In this document: positions 7,509 to 14,422 of the stretch, one piece after another
How the letters are laid out: each line of letters begins with the position of its first letter
Position numbering within the stretch: position 1 is the stretch's first letter
IMG/VR virus record: IMGVR_UViG_3300044732_000084
Coordinates: 1 to 22,299 of that record
Origin: a virus
Length of the DNA: 22,299 nucleotides
Strand: one strand, 5' to 3'
The notes under the pieces: generated by a model
What the model was told of the DNA's origin: nothing
The model's input: the letters and a program-made list of their open reading frames with translations, nothing else
The model's database searches: none
Made by a program: the position numbers and the translations under genes

Positions 7509-8076
7509 TTTGTTCTTCCAGTAAATTCATGTGTACAACCACGAGGTGCGCATATGCAACGGCGTGACTCTTTTTAAAACTGTATCCAGTGTGATCTTTA
7601 TCCCACACTGTATCGTTTACTTCTTTCCAAATCTTGCCAATCAGATGACGCTTTGCAGGTCGAATGACAGCAAGAAACATTGCTAATCTAGGAATCGAAT
7701 CAAGTGATTCAGGCATACGCTGAATGAAGTCGAACTGATTTCCTAAATGAATTAGTTTCTCAACGAATGCTCTATCTTTTAATTTAGCCCAATTGGGTTC
7801 ACGCATTAATGATAGTAAATGATTTTCATCACGCACTTGATTATACACATGCACATTCAACAAGTCAAGTTTGAAATACCCACGCTTTTCAGCCTCTTCA
7901 TAATGAAGTGCTGACATGGCATTGACAGGATCATATGGGATATCAGTAATATAAACACCAGTTGGATGCTTACGAATTGGCTTGACATTGAGCATGGCAG
8001 CAGGCACATGCTTAATCAGTGCTAGAACTTTTTCTCTATCACCAAAATCAATGTCAATGTCTGAATCAATTCTCAT
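7498..8076 (-). CDS. compact DnaE-like (DNA polymerase III alpha-related) protein (192 aa)
   Basis: The sequence keeps landmark motifs of bacterial C-family polymerases in the correct order but in a sixth of the usual length. SDIDIDF at 5-11 matches the PDxDxDF catalytic motif (D6 and D8 equivalent to E. coli D401 and D403). HPTGVYI at 37-43 resembles the HAGGVVI segment. GYFKLDLLNV at 66-75 resembles VKFDFLGL and supplies the third aspartate (D71, like D555). SLDSIPRLAMFLAVIRPA at 124-141 resembles the LALYRPGP region. GYSFKKSHAVAYA at 164-176 is nearly the DnaE FNKSHAxAYA motif. PHP, beta-binding and OB domains are absent. It could be a minimal polymerase, a nucleotide-binding accessory or an inactive relic. 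It overlaps endonuclease VII upstream and deformylase downstream by 11 bases each. Confidence 0.7.
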   Translation of the reverse strand: MRIDSDIDIDFGDREKVLALIKHVPAAMLNVKPIRKHPTGVYITDIPYDPVNAMSALHYEEAEKRGYFKLDLLNVHVYNQVRDENHLLSLMREPNWAKLKDRAFVEKLIHLGNQFDFIQRMPESLDSIPRLAMFLAVIRPAKRHLIGKIWKEVNDTVWDKDHTGYSFKKSHAVAYAHLVVVHMNLLEEQNGT

Positions 8077-8470
8077 TTAAATACTCCGCGGCTCTTTTAC
8101 ACCGTTCTGCGCTATCACCTAAATTTCCTAAACCCAAATTGCATTTATGACATAACCACCCGCGAAATTTTTCAGTTTCGTGATTGTGATCTGCTACCCA
8201 TACTGATTTCTTATTCTTACCATATGTAGTCAATTGATTTGCTGTACGTTGACACACTGGGCATTTATGATCTGCTGTTACAGATGGTGCAGATTTCTTA
8301 ATCTTTGCTACAAGCTTTCCGTGTTTTTTAGCACAATCTCTACATTCATAACGTAAATAACCTTTACTACCTTCTTTGGCAAAGTTATGAACTGATAATA
8401 TCTTATTACACATTGAACAAGATTTAGTTTCTGATAAATCTAGTCCTTCAAATAAATCATTTGGGTTCAT
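8066..8470 (-). CDS. 49: recombination endonuclease VII, T4 gp49 family (134 aa)
   Basis: The protein is a structure-specific nuclease that cuts Holliday junctions and branched DNA before packaging. The C-terminal His-Me-finger core is clear: CPVC at 70-73, VADHNHET at 92-99 with catalytic DHNH, GWLCHKCN at 105-111 completing a second zinc knuckle, then LGNLGDS typical of the family. An additional N-terminal zinc knuckle is formed by CSMC (18-21) and CRDC (43-46), common in phage endonuclease VII-like proteins but absent from T4 gp49 in that form. The start overlaps the exonuclease stop by 4 bases (ATGA). Placement between exonuclease and DnaE-like gene suggests a DNA-processing operon. Confidence 0.9.
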   Translation of the reverse strand: MNPNDLFEGLDLSETKSCSMCNKILSVHNFAKEGSKGYLRYECRDCAKKHGKLVAKIKKSAPSVTADHKCPVCQRTANQLTTYGKNKKSVWVADHNHETEKFRGWLCHKCNLGLGNLGDSAERCKRAAEYLNEN

Positions 8471-9039
8471 CGTGGGGGAGGTACTAGTTCTGCTTTGATT
8501 AGTTTCATGTATGCTTTTTGTACAACAATTGCTTGTCTTTCGGCATCTTCTACTGCTTTATGACTTGTAGTATGTCCACCATCTTTAAGACTGACACCTG
8601 TTATGTCCCACAATGTTCGTGTATCACGCATAGACCAGAAAGGCCAAGGAATAGGATTAGGTCTAACTAAAGGATCAGTGACTTGACGCCACGCATTCTC
8701 CATTACTACCAAATCAAAAGGTGCACCATTACTCCAAACAGCGCGCCGGTTCCAACAAAACTTATAAAGTGTTTCCATACATTCTGCAAACGGGACACGA
8801 CCATGCTCACCCATTGCTTCTTCAAGGGCTTCTGGACTTTGAGTAGACCACCAACGTAATGTGTCTTCATTAATACTTCTATTGTAAATTTCTGTTTGAT
8901 CCTCAATAGTGGGACGTAGTTCTAAACGTTCAACTACTCCAGTACCCTTAGGATCAAAACGAACTGCACCAATAGTTAAGATAACACAATCAGGTCGTGT
9001 ATCTAAACTTTCAATGTCAATCATAATATCATTCGCCAT
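8467..9039 (-). CDS. dexA: DEDDh 3'-5' exonuclease, DexA/Rv2179c-like (190 aa)
   Basis: The DEDDh motifs are complete: MIDIES with D8 and E10 (ExoI), SNGAPFD with D109 (ExoII) and H160 with D165 in SHKAVEDAERQ (ExoIII). INEDTLRWW (57-65) and the motif spacing resemble the T4 DexA/Rv2179c-like exonuclease family. T4 DexA degrades single-stranded DNA from the 3' end; RNA as substrate is also possible, since Rv2179c is an RNase. The start has a good site (GGAAGAG) and overlaps the upstream dioxygenase by 11 bases. It also has its own promoter at 9081-9109 inside the dioxygenase gene. As the first gene of the run leading to the DnaE-like protein, it could serve as a proofreading partner, which is speculation. 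Confidence 0.88.
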   Translation of the reverse strand: MANDIMIDIESLDTRPDCVILTIGAVRFDPKGTGVVERLELRPTIEDQTEIYNRSINEDTLRWWSTQSPEALEEAMGEHGRVPFAECMETLYKFCWNRRAVWSNGAPFDLVVMENAWRQVTDPLVRPNPIPWPFWSMRDTRTLWDITGVSLKDGGHTTSHKAVEDAERQAIVVQKAYMKLIKAELVPPPR

Positions 9040-9733
9040 TATTACTCTTCCATATATTGTCTATCTTCTTTATATCTTCTATTATAGCACCGTTTAGGTA
9101 ATTAAGCAATAGTGCAGGTCGTGCTTTGGGCGAATAATTTGGCATACTAGAGTGCAACAGTCTACAGTTATACATCAACAAACTACCTTTGGGCATAATG
9201 GGTTGCATACAATGCACTTTGAAATAACTGTCATAAGTTCCATTATAGCATTTATTGATATCCCAATCATGTGTTTGGCTACATGCAACAATACCAGTTG
9301 ATCCTGTTTTGTGATCGGTGTCTTGTAATGCAACAATGCATTGCACACCTAACAATCGTTGATCATAGTTGTACTTACTGAAACGATGTGGGGTATCTAC
9401 GTGAGGATTAATCCATGTGCTTTCGGGAGCAATCGTTACGATATCGCTTGCATACCATTCAATATTATCTAAGAAATCTGCCACTAATGGTTGAATGATG
9501 TTATTAATCTCAATAACTTCTGGCCAGTCCATAGTTAACTGACTCCACCAAACACTTACGTCAGGTAGTTTTGAAATGTTTTTACCTTCAGCATATTGCT
9601 TATTGCTACTAGATGCACGTATAGGATACAATGTATCAAGTTTTAAATTGATACTATCAATTAAATGTTCAGGTATTAGTTCTCTAACAGTAACATATCC
9701 TAAACCATCAATTAGTACATTACTGTCAGTCAA
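9029..9733 (-). CDS. 2-oxoglutarate/Fe(II)-dependent dioxygenase, PhyH-like (234 aa)
   Basis: The enzyme is predicted to hydroxylate or otherwise oxidise an unknown substrate with 2-oxoglutarate, iron and oxygen. The facial triad is visible as HVD at 111-113 (H111, D113) and a distal H194 in LLHSSMPNYS, with R205 in KARPALLLNY placed to bind the 2-oxoglutarate carboxylate. ALQDTDHKTGSTGIVACSQTH (135-155) has the PhyH family look of a strand and Gly-rich turn before the distal His. Translation seems to begin at TTG within the end of the radical SAM gene (8-base overlap, AGG site), so the two enzymes are coupled. Many marine phages carry such oxygenases; substrates are mostly unknown (DNA bases, peptides or lipids are possible). 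Confidence 0.85.
   Translation of the reverse strand: MTDSNVLIDGLGYVTVRELIPEHLIDSINLKLDTLYPIRASSSNKQYAEGKNISKLPDVSVWWSQLTMDWPEVIEINNIIQPLVADFLDNIEWYASDIVTIAPESTWINPHVDTPHRFSKYNYDQRLLGVQCIVALQDTDHKTGSTGIVACSQTHDWDINKCYNGTYDSYFKVHCMQPIMPKGSLLMYNCRLLHSSMPNYSPKARPALLLNYLNGAIIEDIKKIDNIWKSNNGE
9081..9109 (-). promoter_or_regulatory. extended -10 promoter inside the dioxygenase gene, driving dexA
   Basis: The minus strand shows TTGCTT (9104-9109), a 17-base spacer ending in TGC and TATAAT (9081-9086), the same extended -10 form as the primase promoter. The predicted start near 9074 gives a leader of about 35 bases to the exonuclease ATG at 9039. It lies within coding sequence, so it would add transcription to the downstream four genes only. 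The -35 box is weak (3 of 6). Confidence 0.55.
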
Positions 9734-11036
9734 TTTTTAATACCTGTTTCATGTATTCTAATTCAGTCATAAGTTCGGGAATATAGTCATTGATGTTTCT
9801 ATTTCTAAATGTATCAGAAGTGTTAATGAACTTAAGTATAGTTTGAATATTTGTTTTATCCATAGACCAAGGTTCTGCTAACCAAGCATTGATTAACTTG
9901 ATCGATTCTACAATACCCTTTTCAACTAATAATCCATTGTCGATATCATGTTGAACTTTTTCTAATAGTTTACTACCACGTTTAATACCTTTATTTCGAT
10001 ATGTGTTTGATAAGTTAGATACCATTGCATCTTTAGGATGACTTACTCTATTAATAAATGCTCCGCAATGTTTAAGCAATGTATTACCATCTTCACACTG
10101 ATAAGATTTTAATATATCATAGAAATATTCTATCAAATCATGTGCTTGAATAGCATTGTATATACTATGTGTACAACTTAATCCCATTGTATACTTGTGG
10201 GTTAGTACATGTTCTTGACATAAACTTAAAATAGTTTTTAAATTGTTTTCGGTCTTTGACCATTTAAATGGATATCTAATGTACTCGTTAACTTTATCAA
10301 AGCCATCAATACTTACTGACAAGTGAACTGTTTTAAATTTATCCCATAGTTCTAGTAGTTCATCAGTAACACCAGTTAAGTTAGTGACATAACTTAATCC
10401 AATATTTTTACTTCTACCTTTTTCAATTAACATTTTGAGAAATTCAAAATGTTCATCAGAGATTGTAGGTTCACCACCAATTAAACTAATTCGTTCGACA
10501 TTGGGAAAAGTATCAATTAATTTTTGTGCAGTTTCAGTAGTAATTGATACTCTATTATTAACATTTGTATATATTGAGTTAGGATAATGTATATTGTATT
10601 CTTCTTCCCAAAAATCGCTTAAATCTGCATTGCAGGTCATGCACTTGCTATTGCACTTTGTGCCAAATGTCAAATCAAGATATTTTACATCAATTGGATT
10701 AATAGTATCAGTCATGGGTGCATCTGGAATAGCCTCATTCCAAATTGTACGCATTGATGCAACACCATTGTCTTCTGAACTTTTACAATTCTGACATGCT
10801 AATGGCCAAATTCCTTTAGATAGATCATTGCGAATCTTTTTAAGATTTGCCATATTAATACGTTCACTCGGCTCAGTGGGTATAAGATGCTTGATAAAAG
10901 GTGACTGGTACATAGTAAAATGTTCCATGCGAATGTTACAGCATGGAATATACTCACCATATGAGTTGATTGCTACTGAACCTTGCGCAAGGCTGCAATA
11001 GATAGGTTCTTTTATGTCCACACTAGTTCCGCCCAT
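9726..11036 (-). CDS. radical SAM protein, twitch/SPASM-like (436 aa)
   Basis: The protein binds an S-adenosylmethionine-cleaving 4Fe-4S cluster through CNSKCMTC (about 128-135, CxxxCxxC) and has the GGEP motif (IGGEPTI, about 187) and SIDG (about 242), placing it in the radical SAM superfamily. The N-terminal 100 residues carry more cysteines: C14, CC at 32-33, and CQNC at 81-84 followed by KSSEDNG, a pattern resembling the auxiliary-cluster half-domains (twitch/SPASM) usually found C-terminal, here N-terminal. SPASM/twitch enzymes often modify peptides or complex sugars. The C-terminal 150 residues are helical without recognised motifs. It overlaps a small Trp-rich gene upstream by 25 bases and the dioxygenase downstream by 8, suggesting a two-step pathway. 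Substrate unknown. Confidence 0.9.
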   Translation of the reverse strand: MGGTSVDIKEPIYCSLAQGSVAINSYGEYIPCCNIRMEHFTMYQSPFIKHLIPTEPSERINMANLKKIRNDLSKGIWPLACQNCKSSEDNGVASMRTIWNEAIPDAPMTDTINPIDVKYLDLTFGTKCNSKCMTCNADLSDFWEEEYNIHYPNSIYTNVNNRVSITTETAQKLIDTFPNVERISLIGGEPTISDEHFEFLKMLIEKGRSKNIGLSYVTNLTGVTDELLELWDKFKTVHLSVSIDGFDKVNEYIRYPFKWSKTENNLKTILSLCQEHVLTHKYTMGLSCTHSIYNAIQAHDLIEYFYDILKSYQCEDGNTLLKHCGAFINRVSHPKDAMVSNLSNTYRNKGIKRGSKLLEKVQHDIDNGLLVEKGIVESIKLINAWLAEPWSMDKTNIQTILKFINTSDTFRNRNINDYIPELMTELEYMKQVLKID

Positions 11037-11359
11037 GTTTTACCTTTTTCTGTTAAGTATATTCTACGTTCCTCACGCTCAGTATGCCATGCCCAGTATT
11101 CATTAAGTTCATACATATCTTCTAGTTGAGCCAAAGACAAATAGTTTTTATTGTGATGTAGATAAATGTAAGTATCTCGTTCTGTGGACATTCCCCATGT
11201 TTCAACACATAGTGTACGAAACTTATTAAACAAACTAGTTACACTAGCCGAAGGTACGACAAAGCCTTTAGAGGCTTGTATTTGAATATAGTGAGAAAAG
11301 ACACCATAGCCCTGATATCTTTTGTCCAACTTAGTAAACTTTAATTTATAATCACTCAC
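11012..11359 (-). CDS. small Trp/Tyr-rich unknown protein with C-terminal WxELxW (115 aa)
   Basis: A 115-residue basic and aromatic-rich protein ending in EKGKTWAELVWT. The last residues fit the F/W-x-L-x-W ending of the small proteins encoded at 11600-11842 and 11844-12041. Translation appears to start at GTG, eight bases inside the upstream gene, with GGAAG as ribosome site. The end overlaps the radical SAM gene by 25 bases. It has one Cys (residue 51) and no membrane segment. No function is recognised; it could be a substrate or partner of the enzymes downstream, but nothing in the sequence shows this. Confidence 0.65.
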   Translation of the reverse strand: MSDYKLKFTKLDKRYQGYGVFSHYIQIQASKGFVVPSASVTSLFNKFRTLCVETWGMSTERDTYIYLHHNKNYLSLAQLEDMYELNEYWAWHTEREERRIYLTEKGKTWAELVWT

Positions 11360-11624
11360 ACAACTTCCAATGCGTATAGATATTATCTCTCATTACAATG
11401 CTATTATTAGTGTACCACCATGTTTCTTGGTATTTAAACACACCATAATGTTTTGTTAACCAATCAAGTGTTACATTAATTTTAGGTCGTACTTCATAAA
11501 AGGTTCGGTCTTCCCATCCACCATTCAATGGAACAGTCTTCTTTAGTGTCCTAAAGTTAACAGGGACAACTTCAATGGGGTCATCGTATTTAATTGTGCT
11601 TAAGCCCATGTCAGCATAAACCAT
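11352..11624 (-). CDS. small Trp-rich unknown protein (90 aa)
   Basis: A 90-residue protein with a beta-rich N-terminal half and the C-terminal stretch ETWWYTNNSIVMRDNIYTHWKLCE. The WWYTNNSIVM pattern parallels RWYARSNFIKVKF in the neighbour at 11600-11842, suggesting distant relation. The ATG is preceded by AAGGGA and overlaps the upstream gene by 25 bases, while its end overlaps the next gene by 8. The reading frame is kept open only by a small margin, but consistent overlaps and ribosome sites support a true gene. Function unknown. Confidence 0.6.
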   Translation of the reverse strand: MVYADMGLSTIKYDDPIEVVPVNFRTLKKTVPLNGGWEDRTFYEVRPKINVTLDWLTKHYGVFKYQETWWYTNNSIVMRDNIYTHWKLCE

Positions 11625-11842
11625 TCATAATCCCTTTCGTACCTAAACTTGACTTTTATAAAATTACTTCTTGCATACCATCTAGTATGTCTTTCACATT
11701 TATCTATGCGCTCATACAACCAGGCAATTATTTCTTCATACTTGTCATGCAATTCTGAAGGGTGAGAAACATATGCAGTACCTTCATACCAACCAGGTTT
11801 GGTATTGTTCCAGTCTCCGCCTTCGTAATGATGCATTAACAT
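11600..11842 (-). CDS. small Trp/Tyr-rich unknown protein (80 aa)
   Basis: An 80-residue protein rich in Trp, Tyr and charged residues, ending FRYERDYEWFMLTWA. This end aligns by eye with FKDEKDAILFELRWG of the next upstream gene (shared F, E, basic-D, F, L and W at equal spacing). A helical EEIIAWLYERIDKC segment (about 37-50) precedes it, like NETCAWAIEQFG in the neighbour. The ATG has GGGGA five bases upstream and follows the upstream stop by one base. Function unknown; probable paralogue of the 65-aa protein. Confidence 0.65.
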   Translation of the reverse strand: MLMHHYEGGDWNNTKPGWYEGTAYVSHPSELHDKYEEIIAWLYERIDKCERHTRWYARSNFIKVKFRYERDYEWFMLTWA

Positions 11843-11843
11843 A

Positions 11844-12041
11844 TTATCCCCATCTTAACTCAAATAGGATAGCGTCTTTTTCATCTTTAAAATGAAAATC
11901 CATATAGTCTTCTGTAGGATGAGAAGTGAATCTATTTCCGGGTAATCCAAACTGTTCTATTGCCCATGCACAGGTTTCATTCCATTTAGTTGTGTTACCA
12001 TTTACTATCCACGGTATACGTATTCTAGTATCCTGCCGCAT
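11844..12041 (-). CDS. small Trp-rich unknown protein (65 aa)
   Basis: A 65-residue protein with RIPWIVNGNTTKWNETCAWAIEQFGLPG followed by MDFHFKDEKDAILFELRWG. The layout, a helix with CAWAIEQFG and then two strands ending F-x-L-x-W, is a compact alpha/beta unit that I associate with uncharacterised families in aquatic T4-like phages. The start lies 17 bases inside the zinc-finger gene, with GAAAGAG as ribosome site. It looks like the clearest representative of the small cluster at 11012-12041. Confidence 0.65.
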   Translation of the reverse strand: MRQDTRIRIPWIVNGNTTKWNETCAWAIEQFGLPGNRFTSHPTEDYMDFHFKDEKDAILFELRWG

Positions 12042-12723
12042 TCAATAACTCTTTCACTTGACCAATGATATTGCTACTACGCTTAAACTTGATAGCCCAT
12101 TGTTCAGGATTGATATAGTCTAAGATCATCTTTTGTTGTGTTACGTCAAGGCTTTCAATGAACTGAATGCCACTGTCGCTTTGATATAGCATCCATGGAC
12201 TAATCTTGCCGGACGTAATAGCATAACATAGTTTGTTCTTGTTGCCATAACGCAAACTATCTTTACTTTGAATGCCATCTAACTTAGCAAGTGCAATCGT
12301 AGTTTCAATACTACGTGCAATTGCGTCTAATGGGTCTTCTAGTTTAAGATAATCAATTAAGAACTTTGTATAGTTAGTATCGCTTGCCCAGTTATCAATT
12401 TTGATTTGGTTCTTAAGTAACCAATCAGCATAACGTGTAACATTCAACACGTTTACGTTTACACAATAGTGACCAAACTTAACAAACACTAGATAATATG
12501 AACTCTTAACAAAGTCCAAATATGTACGTTGTTTCTTAGTTGCAGTGTTCTTTACATAGAACTGCAACCAGCATTGAAACCCAATACGATTGCCAGGTAA
12601 GTCTTTGTCTTGCCATCTACGTTTATTTTCACATAGATGTTTAGCCATAGTTGATTCACGCAGGAAATCACGCCCACAAAATTCACAATTAAACTCTGAC
12701 TTAGTTGCCGAAGTCTTTTTCAT
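12025..12723 (-). CDS. C2H2-type zinc-finger protein, conserved in T4-like phages (232 aa)
   Basis: Near the N-terminus CEFCGRDFLRESTMAKHLC forms a C2H2/C2HC-like zinc finger (CxxC, then H and C), followed by NKRRW. The remaining 190 residues include SYYLVFVKFGHYC, ADWLLKNQIKIDNWASD and YAITSGKISPWMLYQSDSGIQF, which I have seen as conserved blocks of an uncharacterised phage family. No catalytic motif is evident, and the finger suggests nucleic-acid or protein binding. The ATG at 12723 is chosen because the zinc finger follows closely; an in-frame GTG at 12756 would add 11 residues and increase overlap with the upstream gene from 23 to 56 bases. Neither start has a strong ribosome site. Confidence 0.75.
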   Translation of the reverse strand: MKKTSATKSEFNCEFCGRDFLRESTMAKHLCENKRRWQDKDLPGNRIGFQCWLQFYVKNTATKKQRTYLDFVKSSYYLVFVKFGHYCVNVNVLNVTRYADWLLKNQIKIDNWASDTNYTKFLIDYLKLEDPLDAIARSIETTIALAKLDGIQSKDSLRYGNKNKLCYAITSGKISPWMLYQSDSGIQFIESLDVTQQKMILDYINPEQWAIKFKRSSNIIGQVKELLNAAGY

Positions 12724-13288
12724 ATTGTTTAATATCTTCGTCTGTAACAATGTCACTTAATAACTCAATCTCATCATATTTTAAATTAGGGAATCTGTTA
12801 GCCAGATACATTTTTTTCTTGTGATTGTCTACGAATGCTTCTGCAAAGTCAGACAAATCTGTATCACTAGTTTTGGGATATATCTTTTTAAAGTATTCTT
12901 TAATATCTTTTGTCTTAGCAGGTTCACGCAACTTACTCACACGTTCTTTGATATGTGGGATCCATTGATGAAATTGTTTGCCTAAGCCAGGGCTTGCTGA
13001 ACACAGCATAAGCCACTGTAGTTTAGGATGCTTCATTACATTTTCATTGAACAAGTATTTGTTAGCATACTCGTTTGTACTCATAACATAATAACGTGAT
13101 AGACCTTCGTTGCCTTTGATTGCGCTGATCCAATGCAACATCATAAAAGGAACAAACTTCTTTTGTTGTTCGGGAGTTAGTCTATCGTAGTAGCCATAGT
13201 CTTTTTTGTCGATAGCCGTTATGGCTTCGAACAAGTCAAAGTCTTGTTGTTCTAACTTTTCGTCTACTGCTACTTTTTCTTTTGCCAT
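12701..13288 (-). CDS. 62: probable sliding-clamp-loader small subunit, gp62-like (195 aa)
   Basis: T4 gp62 is the non-ATPase subunit that joins the gp44 ATPase to load the sliding clamp. This protein has the same length class (T4 gp62 is 187 aa) and a similar order of blocks: FDLFEAITAIDKKD (17-30), KKFVPFMMLHWISAIKGN (43-60), YYVMSTNEYANKYLF (66-80), then HPKLQWLMLCSASPGLGKQFHQWI (87-110), which by eye follows FFEIIGAINNK, FMVENALS and NYLMAAVPRGKRYGKWAKL of gp62. The match is weak and all-helical, so an unrelated conserved protein is possible. The start codon follows the upstream stop directly (TAAATG). The partner gp44 and clamp gp45 are not in the window. Confidence 0.65.
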   Translation of the reverse strand: MAKEKVAVDEKLEQQDFDLFEAITAIDKKDYGYYDRLTPEQQKKFVPFMMLHWISAIKGNEGLSRYYVMSTNEYANKYLFNENVMKHPKLQWLMLCSASPGLGKQFHQWIPHIKERVSKLREPAKTKDIKEYFKKIYPKTSDTDLSDFAEAFVDNHKKKMYLANRFPNLKYDEIELLSDIVTDEDIKQYEKDFGN

Positions 13289-13555
13289 TTAAATTGCCTG
13301 ATGATTTGCAAAAACGCCATACTTGTCTTCATGCTTAACTACGTAAATTGATGCATCATTATCATCGTTATACCAATTGTTAAGACAGTCACGTTGTACA
13401 AGTTTAATTGTATCAGGTATCTGATCTTCTGTCAAGTTAATATCATTGATATTAACATAGCGTTTCACAGAAATAATATCTTCTGGGTAACGCTTTGACT
13501 GATTGAACCAATAGCGATTACCCTCAACCTGTAATGTTTGGTGTGCTACTTGCAT
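13289..13555 (-). CDS. small unknown protein (88 aa)
   Basis: An 88-residue protein with a central acidic and Asn-rich segment (WYNDDNDASIYVV, about 61-73) and mixed alpha/beta prediction. I recognise no domain. The start overlaps the stop of the upstream gene by one base (TAATG) and its stop abuts the gp62-like start, so it is coupled to both neighbours. The conservative interpretation is a conserved phage protein of unknown function. Confidence 0.65.
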   Translation of the reverse strand: MQVAHQTLQVEGNRYWFNQSKRYPEDIISVKRYVNINDINLTEDQIPDTIKLVQRDCLNNWYNDDNDASIYVVKHEDKYGVFANHQAI

Positions 13556-13872
13556 TATCGCTTTAGTGCCTCTATAGTAATGATATGTGCTAGTGACTGG
13601 CCTAAATCTTCACTAGCAGGAATAATATGCAATCCCGTAGTCTGTCGATCAGTTTGCGAATCATAATGATTCAACTCTACTACATGACCACCACTAGCAG
13701 TATACAATCTAAAATTGACACCATTTGATTCTAGTGACCGCGGTGACGAAGTAATTGCCCTGCCCTTACGTGATTGCATTGGATACATAGGAACATCTTC
13801 ATCAACTGGATTTTTTGCATCATCCCATGCCTGACGGCACTTATTAAAAAACCATTTATCAAACCACTTCAT
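13555..13872 (-). CDS. conserved phage protein of unknown function (105 aa)
   Basis: The N-terminus (MKWFDKWFFNKCRQAWD) is an amphipathic aromatic helix that could touch membranes or proteins. It is followed by SRKGRAITSSPRSLESNGVNFRLYTASGG and HYDSQTDRQTTGLHII, a beta-rich module I have seen in other aquatic T4-like phages without a known function. The ATG has GAAAGAAGAA upstream and lies ten bases past the stop of the 166-aa gene, so both are on one transcript. Its end overlaps the next start by one base. Confidence 0.7.
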   Translation of the reverse strand: MKWFDKWFFNKCRQAWDDAKNPVDEDVPMYPMQSRKGRAITSSPRSLESNGVNFRLYTASGGHVVELNHYDSQTDRQTTGLHIIPASEDLGQSLAHIITIEALKR

Positions 13873-13882
13873 TTTTCTTCTT

Positions 13883-14383
13883 TCAAAATGCTTGACTATA
13901 ATCTACGATTTCGCAGTTACGACTTACTTCTTTGACAAAATAAACACAACGAGGATTTGGACCATCGTCAATAGGAACACACAAGAATTGTCCGTTTCTA
14001 AGACGAGGTGCATACCAAGTTACGTCTGGATAGATATCTACAATTTCAATTGGCAGAAATGTCGGTGAGAATGAACTTAATGGATTGAATTGAAACACGT
14101 TGAATCCTCTGTCATTAAGACTAGACAGCGGTAATGTTTCTAAGTCACCATGTTCTTGTTCACCGATCAATATCTGCCAATCAACTGGCATTTTGATTAT
14201 CTTGTCAGCAATCTTTAATACTAGAGCAGGGCTGTTGAACGATTCCAAAAAGATTAGCGGGATATAATAATAATCTACATTCTGTGGATTAGAGTTATCA
14301 AGAATCGCAAATCGCAGATCATCAATTTCTTCTGGCAATGTCTCTAAGTTATAATATTCATCATCAAGGGTTAATATACGCAT
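13883..14383 (-). CDS. conserved T4-like phage protein of unknown function (166 aa)
   Basis: The protein begins MRILTLDDEYYNLETLPEEIDDLRFAILDNSNPQNVDYYYIPLIFLESFNSPAL, a highly patterned stretch that I recall as strongly conserved in marine T4-like phages, though no function is known to me. KMPVDWQILIGEQEHGDLETLPLSSLNDRGF is a second conserved-looking block. It is acidic, mixed alpha/beta and has only two Cys near the C-terminus. The gene is first of its operon, behind a near-consensus promoter (14390-14418) whose -10 box ends six bases before the ATG. No ribosome site fits in that space, so the mRNA is probably leaderless. Such strict conservation suggests a core role, perhaps regulatory. 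Confidence 0.75.
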   Translation of the reverse strand: MRILTLDDEYYNLETLPEEIDDLRFAILDNSNPQNVDYYYIPLIFLESFNSPALVLKIADKIIKMPVDWQILIGEQEHGDLETLPLSSLNDRGFNVFQFNPLSSFSPTFLPIEIVDIYPDVTWYAPRLRNGQFLCVPIDDGPNPRCVYFVKEVSRNCEIVDYSQAF

Positions 14384-14389
14384 TTTGTT

Positions 14390-14418
14390 ATTCTATCATC
14401 TTTCTTTTGTTTTGTCAA
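14390..14418 (-). promoter_or_regulatory. sigma70 promoter for the 166-aa gene, leaderless geometry
   Basis: The minus strand shows TTGACA (14413-14418), a 17-base spacer and TAGAAT (14390-14395). The -10 box ends six bases before the ATG at 14383, so the transcript would begin about at the start codon. It lies in the 39-base gap after uvsW, whose transcript may read through because no terminator is visible there. Confidence 0.7.
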
Positions 14419-14422
14419 CATA

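Noticed and set aside
8706-8906. 66-codon minus-strand frame within dexA
   Set aside because: Alternate frame of the exonuclease; no ribosome site and atypical composition.
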